A DNA stretch of 64,000 bases from the NCBI RefSeq assembly GCF_963675165.1, contig NC_087387.1, positions 247,001 through 311,000 of the forward strand. Direction: 5' to 3'. Under the pieces are notes generated by a model. That model saw nothing but the letters and a program-made list of their open reading frames with translations. It was not told the DNA's origin and searched no databases. The stretch comes from Halichondria panicea. Taxonomy: Eukaryota > Porifera > Demospongiae > Suberitida > Halichondriidae. Of this stretch, positions 60,001-64,000 are shown piece after piece. A program made the position numbers and the translations under genes. The number at the start of each line of letters is the position of its first letter. The stretch's first letter is position 1.

Positions 60001-63000
60001 CTTAGAAAGAGACCTTTAAAATGGTGTAATTAAAGTTAACACTTGAGGAGAAAAATTATTTGCCAATTTGGCGATACCATGGATTATAGCCCATGGTCCA
60101 AGGCCGAAAAATGACAAATTATGGCCCCGAATAAATTTTGGATTGGAACACATCATTTAAACTGTATTTTTCTCAGCTTTCAGAAAATCATAACATTTTT
60201 GACATTGGATCAACGATACTCAAGTTATGGCTGTTGAAAGATGTTCAACTGCATTTACATGTACGTGTACCACCCGTGTAATCAATAGCTCGGGGACGTC
60301 AATAACTATAATTACTAGAAATCATTCACAAGAGATACATGTAGTATACTGAGATAGTAGATAGTATACAGAGATACATGTAGTATACTGAGATAGTAGA
60401 TAGTATACAGAGATACATGTAGTATACTGAGATAGTAGATAGTATACAGAGATACATGTAGTATACTGAGATAGTAGATAGTATACAGAGATACATGTAG
60501 TATACTGAGATAGTACACACCTGTGCCCAGGATTAGGACGTCTTGATTAACGCACTGAGTGGAATCACTGCTCCTCACAACACACACACTGTCCACAACC
60601 ATCTTCGTCACACTGGAGGACAATTATCAGTTATTAGTATAATGACCTTTACCAGATATCATCACCCTGTACTTCACAACTGATTTTTAGCTATGGACAC
60701 TCTTTACCAAGAATGTTATTAGGAAAAGGGTCATCAATTCTAAAAACACTGTGTACTCACGTGATTCCCTCCAGAAGGAGTAGCGGGTTGTTTCCCATCT
60801 GCTCAATGTCGTGAATAATGTCCACGTACAGTGACGCAGCCTCTATGCGTCCAGCAGGGTCACACTACACACAACACACACAATACAGTACATTGAGACA
60901 TTGGTGAAAGGGGAGTGGGTGGGAATGTGTGGGCGGGAGTAAGGAGTTGCCGCAAAACATTTGCAGAACTTTTCAATTGAATGGTCTACTTACATGAACG
61001 TACACGAACGTATATTTTGGTCTATTACACGGTAACCGTAACCATGCAAATAACCATACCTCAACATAGACATTTTGCTTCTCTACTCCGTCAGTGGTGA
61101 GTAGATCTTCCCGGAAGATATCGAATATTCCTTGATTGAAGCTAGCCATGGCGTCGGTCTCTCGGCTGTTCTCTGCTGGGTACACGCACACAGCTGAGCC
61201 CTCGGGTCCAATACTGTAGGGCACATGTGAGCAAACCATCATTGACATGTGCACAACATGAGACAATAGATTAACAATGATTACATGTATGTACGCATAG
61301 TTAATAAAGGGTGTCCTGGCAATCATCATAAACAGTCAATGCAGGTTGCAAACTGCAGTAAATACGAGACATTAAACACATAAAAGACTAAATTATGCTT
61401 ACTATCTAATAGCTTGTACTTATAATTATAATTATAATATATATTAATGCACAGTACAGTGTAGATGCTTTGAGTTGTACACATACACGACTTTATTAAA
61501 GTTATAATTTTGCACAACTCACAGTGGTCCAGAGAATGCTCCGTACATGGTCTTCTGCCAGGTCTCGCCCTCGCCATGGCGACCACCCTCGTTAAATGCC
61601 ACACTGTCAATGTTGTTGTAGATGTAGTCGTTGGCACCGATGAACTCTCTACCCGGGGGCACTTGTATCATACAGTAGATGCGTGCTTTCATGTAGGTGG
61701 AGAAGAAACCATTCACTCCAGGGTCATTCTGTGAGGGGTGGAGTGGGCGTGTGAGGTGTGGAGTGGGCGTGTGTGTGTGTTACTTGCTATGGAATGATAC
61801 ACACGAATCAACGTACATGTAAATCGTGAACACACGCATAGTTATAGGCATTTCATGTATTTCCTCCATGTACCATTCGTACCCCACACATTCTAAAATT
61901 GCTTTGATCTCATGGATCGGAAGGTATCATACTACTTGAGTTGAGAGTCACCACACACGCTCTCACTAAACATGTCCAGTGGTATCCCACAAGCTCTCAC
62001 TAAACATGTCCAATGGTATCAACTTACACGGCAGATTCTCACAACTTGACTGTGTATAACCTGTGCAAGAGAAATACATATCATCATTACATCATCCCAA
62101 TCATTGTGGACCAGTACATAAACGCAATAGTCCTTATATACACCATATTGACAGTTACATGTACAACGTTGAAAATGGTCTACACTGACAATAGCTATAC
62201 TAACAATAACTTAATTAGGAATGAAAAGCTTTGTACCTGTATTGTGCTAATGTATTAACTACAGGGACCTCACCCAGGAGACTGCATGCATATATACTTG
62301 ACAGTTACAAGGCTACATGTACTTATACTGATAGCTATATACAACAACATAATTAGGAATGAAAAGCTGTTTTGTACACGTATTGTATGTGTATTTAACT
62401 ACAGGGACCTCCCCCAGGGGACAGACTAACTACTCTACCTCAGTGCCACTGGCTGTAGCAGCCGTGTTCTCTCTAATGAACACAAAGTAGAAGTGGTAGT
62501 CTTCAGGGCGGGGGGTCCCACCGGACACACTGAGTGCCTCCACTGTGGGGGGTATGTAGTCCGCACGATAGTAGTCCACAAACGTCACAGGTGCTGCGCG
62601 CGCGTGGGTGTGTGTGTGTGTGTGTGTGGGAGGGGGTTGATCATTGCTTCTATACGAACATCAGTGTAATTACATAGGATAATTTGTTATGCAAACTAAC
62701 TGAGGTCAGGTGATGCATGTACTTACATTTGAGCCATGACTCGTCTATTCTGGTGGTGATGTCAGTGACCACGCTCAAAGATCCGTTACTGGGAGATTGG
62801 ACATTATAGAAGGCCATCTGATAGTCACGCCCCACTCCACGATTACCTTGGTAGAAACCAACACCAAAATACGTCGTAGTGTCTGCAGAGGGTAGGGGTC
62901 AGGGGTTAGGGGTCAGAGGTCAGTTGAGGGGTCGATAATATACATACTGTGCATTTAAGTACACACCATAATATCGCATGTAATAAATTGATATAATTAT

Positions 63001-63750
63001 AATTATTAAACTAACTACAAGATCAAAAGGCAATCATCATAGGAAACTTACCATTTCGAATGAACTCTCCAAACCCTTCAAACTCAGGATAGTAACTAAC
63101 AATGGCGTTGGCAGCGTTCACCGGACCCTGTACAGCTGTGAGCATGTTGCTGGATACCTGTACACAGGAGGTATCAATTAAACTGGGAAGTGTACTTAAT
63201 GGTATGGGGACTCTTTCAGCTGCCATAGCTTGAATTCCGTGTAACCAATTTATGATTTTCTGAACGCTTAGAAAGAGACCTTTCAAATGGTACCATCAAA
63301 GTTCATATTTGAGGGAAAAAAGTATTTGCCAATTTAACGATACCATGGATTATAGCCCATGGTCCAAGGCCGAAATATGACAAATTAGGGCCTCAACCAA
63401 ATTTTGGATTGAAACACATCATTTGAAAGGTCTCTTTCTAAGCTTTCAGAAAATCACAAATATTTTGAAATTGGATCATCAAAACTAAAGTTATGGCTAC
63501 TGAAAGACAATCAACTACGATTGTACACAAACACCAGCTCTAATTACTAGACCAAATTACTGTACCATAAAAACACTCCATGGTCAATTGAACTTTATGA
63601 ACCCACCCATACTGTCAGCCATGTTATACTCACGTCAATAGTCATGCACTGCGGTGGTGAGATACTGGCCTCCGTCCCACACACGAGTACAAGGTTCGTT
63701 TCCATGGGAATTGCCTTGTACAATCTAATGTGGTTCTGACATGTGCGTGT
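54043..63750 (-). CDS. Semaphorin-domain/PSI/fibronectin III transmembrane receptor (5' end outside window)
   Basis: Twenty-two exons, minus strand: 63634-63750, 63052-63157, 62727-62882, 62439-62593, 62028-62060, 61523-61728, 61060-61213, 60761-60864, 60521-60612, 59784-59863, 59419-59558, 59142-59252, 58881-58924, 58335-58514, 58047-58175, 57734-57846, 57461-57573, 57006-57201, 56759-56858, 56367-56527, 55146-56189, 54043-54972; 4464 nt, 1487 codons plus stop, one unbroken frame. Sema-domain signatures include CQNHIRLYKAI with LVLVCGTEA, the exon pair VIHSQVVRICR-NDPG, KARIYC, GSAVCVYP and ERCSRFTNC. A PSI module follows (STCVGARDPHCVWH). Next come a Cys-containing region and several fibronectin III modules (MLSWSPPTETNGVISGYAIN; YTEYSFTVEACTGAG; LTFNWDAPQLPNGD; ITWEEPS-like and INWGPPEEPNGKLTQYEIHW), a Thr-rich stretch, a membrane helix (IASLAVLTSIILGVVFVLVI) and a tail of about 50 residues. 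Semaphorins and plexins carry sema-PSI, but plexins continue with IPT domains and known semaphorins with Ig or thrombospondin modules. Guidance or adhesion is inferred. The signal peptide and sema N-terminus are beyond 64000. Confidence 0.87.
58522..58802. repeat. G-rich minisatellite in Sema-FN3 intron
   Basis: About seven units of 35-45 bp with the core GGGGTATACATGTAGGTCAA followed by a variable G-run and GGTATGATGGAGG. It lies directly upstream (transcript sense) of the acceptor for the exon at 58335-58514. The G-runs of up to eight make the plus strand a candidate for quadruplex formation. Confidence 0.9.
59910..60255. mobile_element. MITE family 1 copy in Sema-FN3 intron
   Basis: A full-length member: end sequence CTCTCGTGTAATCAATGG, CAGCTGCCATAACTTGAATT, CTAAAAGCTTAGAAAGAGAC, central ACCATGGATTATAGCCCATG, then TTTTCTCAGCTTTCAGAAAA and ACTCAAGTTATGGCTGTTGA. 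It lies in the intron between exons 59784-59863 and 60521-60612. Confidence 0.85.
60331..60515. repeat. Minisatellite, 38-bp unit, about five copies
   Basis: AGAGATACATGTAGTATACT followed by GAGATAGTAGATAGTATAC, repeated almost perfectly. It ends six bases before the exon at 60521-60612. High copy identity implies recent expansion. Confidence 0.95.
63203..63515. mobile_element. MITE family 1 copy near the right edge
   Basis: CAGCTGCCATAGCTTGAATT, GAACGCTTAGAAAGAGACCT, central ACCATGGATTATAGCCCATG, then AGGTCTCTTTCTAAGCTTTC and AAGTTATGGCTACTGAAAGA. It is in the intron between exons 63052-63157 and 63634-63750 of the Sema-FN3 gene. Confidence 0.85.
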
Positions 63751-64000
63751 CTACACGACACAGAGAGAGAGAGAGAGCAATGGATAATAAACACACACGT
63801 GCTGTTTGTTTGTTTGTTAAGTAACAAGCCACAGAAGGAAACAGCTGGCCAGGGTACATGTAGCCTGGTAAAGAGGGCATATGCATTGCCAGGTATACAG
63901 CTGTTAGACTTAATAAATTGATCAAAGCATTAAAATTTGGTATTATTAATAAAAGTTCGCTAATGAGCTATTGATATGCATGATGCCATAAAATACTTGA
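63751..64000. other. Right edge, intron of Sema-FN3 gene
   Basis: Sequence upstream (transcript sense) of the first visible sema exon. It has a GAGAGAGAGAGAG run at 63763-63775, a TTTGTTTGTTTG run near 63807 and no exon that I can support. Confidence 0.45.

Noticed and set aside
60315..60623. 102-codon frame with repeating LSILHVSLYTIYY on the minus strand
   Set aside because: Product of the 38-bp minisatellite; only the first part (60521-60612) is a real sema exon, read in a frame consistent with its neighbours.
1..64000. tRNA, rRNA or viral genes
   Set aside because: No cloverleaf-like A/B box arrangement, ribosomal segment or viral protein was recognised by eye; a covariance-model scan would be needed to exclude small RNAs.

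Overview
The window is nuclear DNA of an early-branching animal, most likely a demosponge. Genes are rich in introns with canonical GT/AG splice sites, coding exons sit among many small palindromic transposons and CA-rich microsatellites, and the products are animal-type: von Willebrand A (VWA)/cadherin/Ig/EGF receptors, a semaphorin-domain receptor, a class C GPCR, a tail-anchored acyl-CoA-binding protein and a ciliary protein. The species cannot be fixed from sequence alone. All exon models were built by hand from splice sites, reading-phase continuity and family resemblance; there is no transcript evidence.

Layout. (1) 327-7798, minus: 5' part of VWA-cadherin gene C, continuing left of the window. 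(2) 8017-18138, plus: a ten-exon ACBD5-like acyl-CoA-binding protein, head to head with gene C across 218 bp, with introns full of transposons and tandem repeats. (3) 19156-30073, plus, and 30485-41568, minus: two intact 18-exon VWA-cadherin receptor genes, A (2368 aa) and B (2369 aa), lying tail to tail as a large inverted repeat. (4) 41569-44383: gene-poor repeats with a retroelement scrap. (5) 44384-50477, plus: CFAP206 (17 exons, 640 aa). (6) 50657-53605, plus: an intronless mGluR-like class C GPCR, starting 180 bp after CFAP206. (7) 54043-63750, minus: the 3' 22 exons of a Sema-PSI-fibronectin III transmembrane receptor that continues right of the window.

The most notable system is the A/B pair. 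Exons 3-14, introns included, are nearly identical over about 8 kb per arm. The central 3 kb, which encodes the juxtamembrane segment, membrane helix and cytoplasmic tail of each gene, is diverged. Inside the arms there are sharply bounded diverged islands: exon 2 with its flanking introns, one cadherin segment, and Ig domain 1 with the following intron. This mosaic is what ongoing arm-to-arm gene conversion interrupted by protected or selected segments would leave. The result is a pair of surface receptors with a shared adhesive ectodomain but different Ig1 domains and signalling tails. An allorecognition or paired-receptor role is a hypothesis only.

A palindromic transposon family of about 300 bp occurs at least seven times, in introns of most of the multi-exon genes, with a related subfamily twice more. 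One pair of copies sits at the same place in A and B. A separate 878-bp element is present only in B, so it arrived after the arms last matched at that site.
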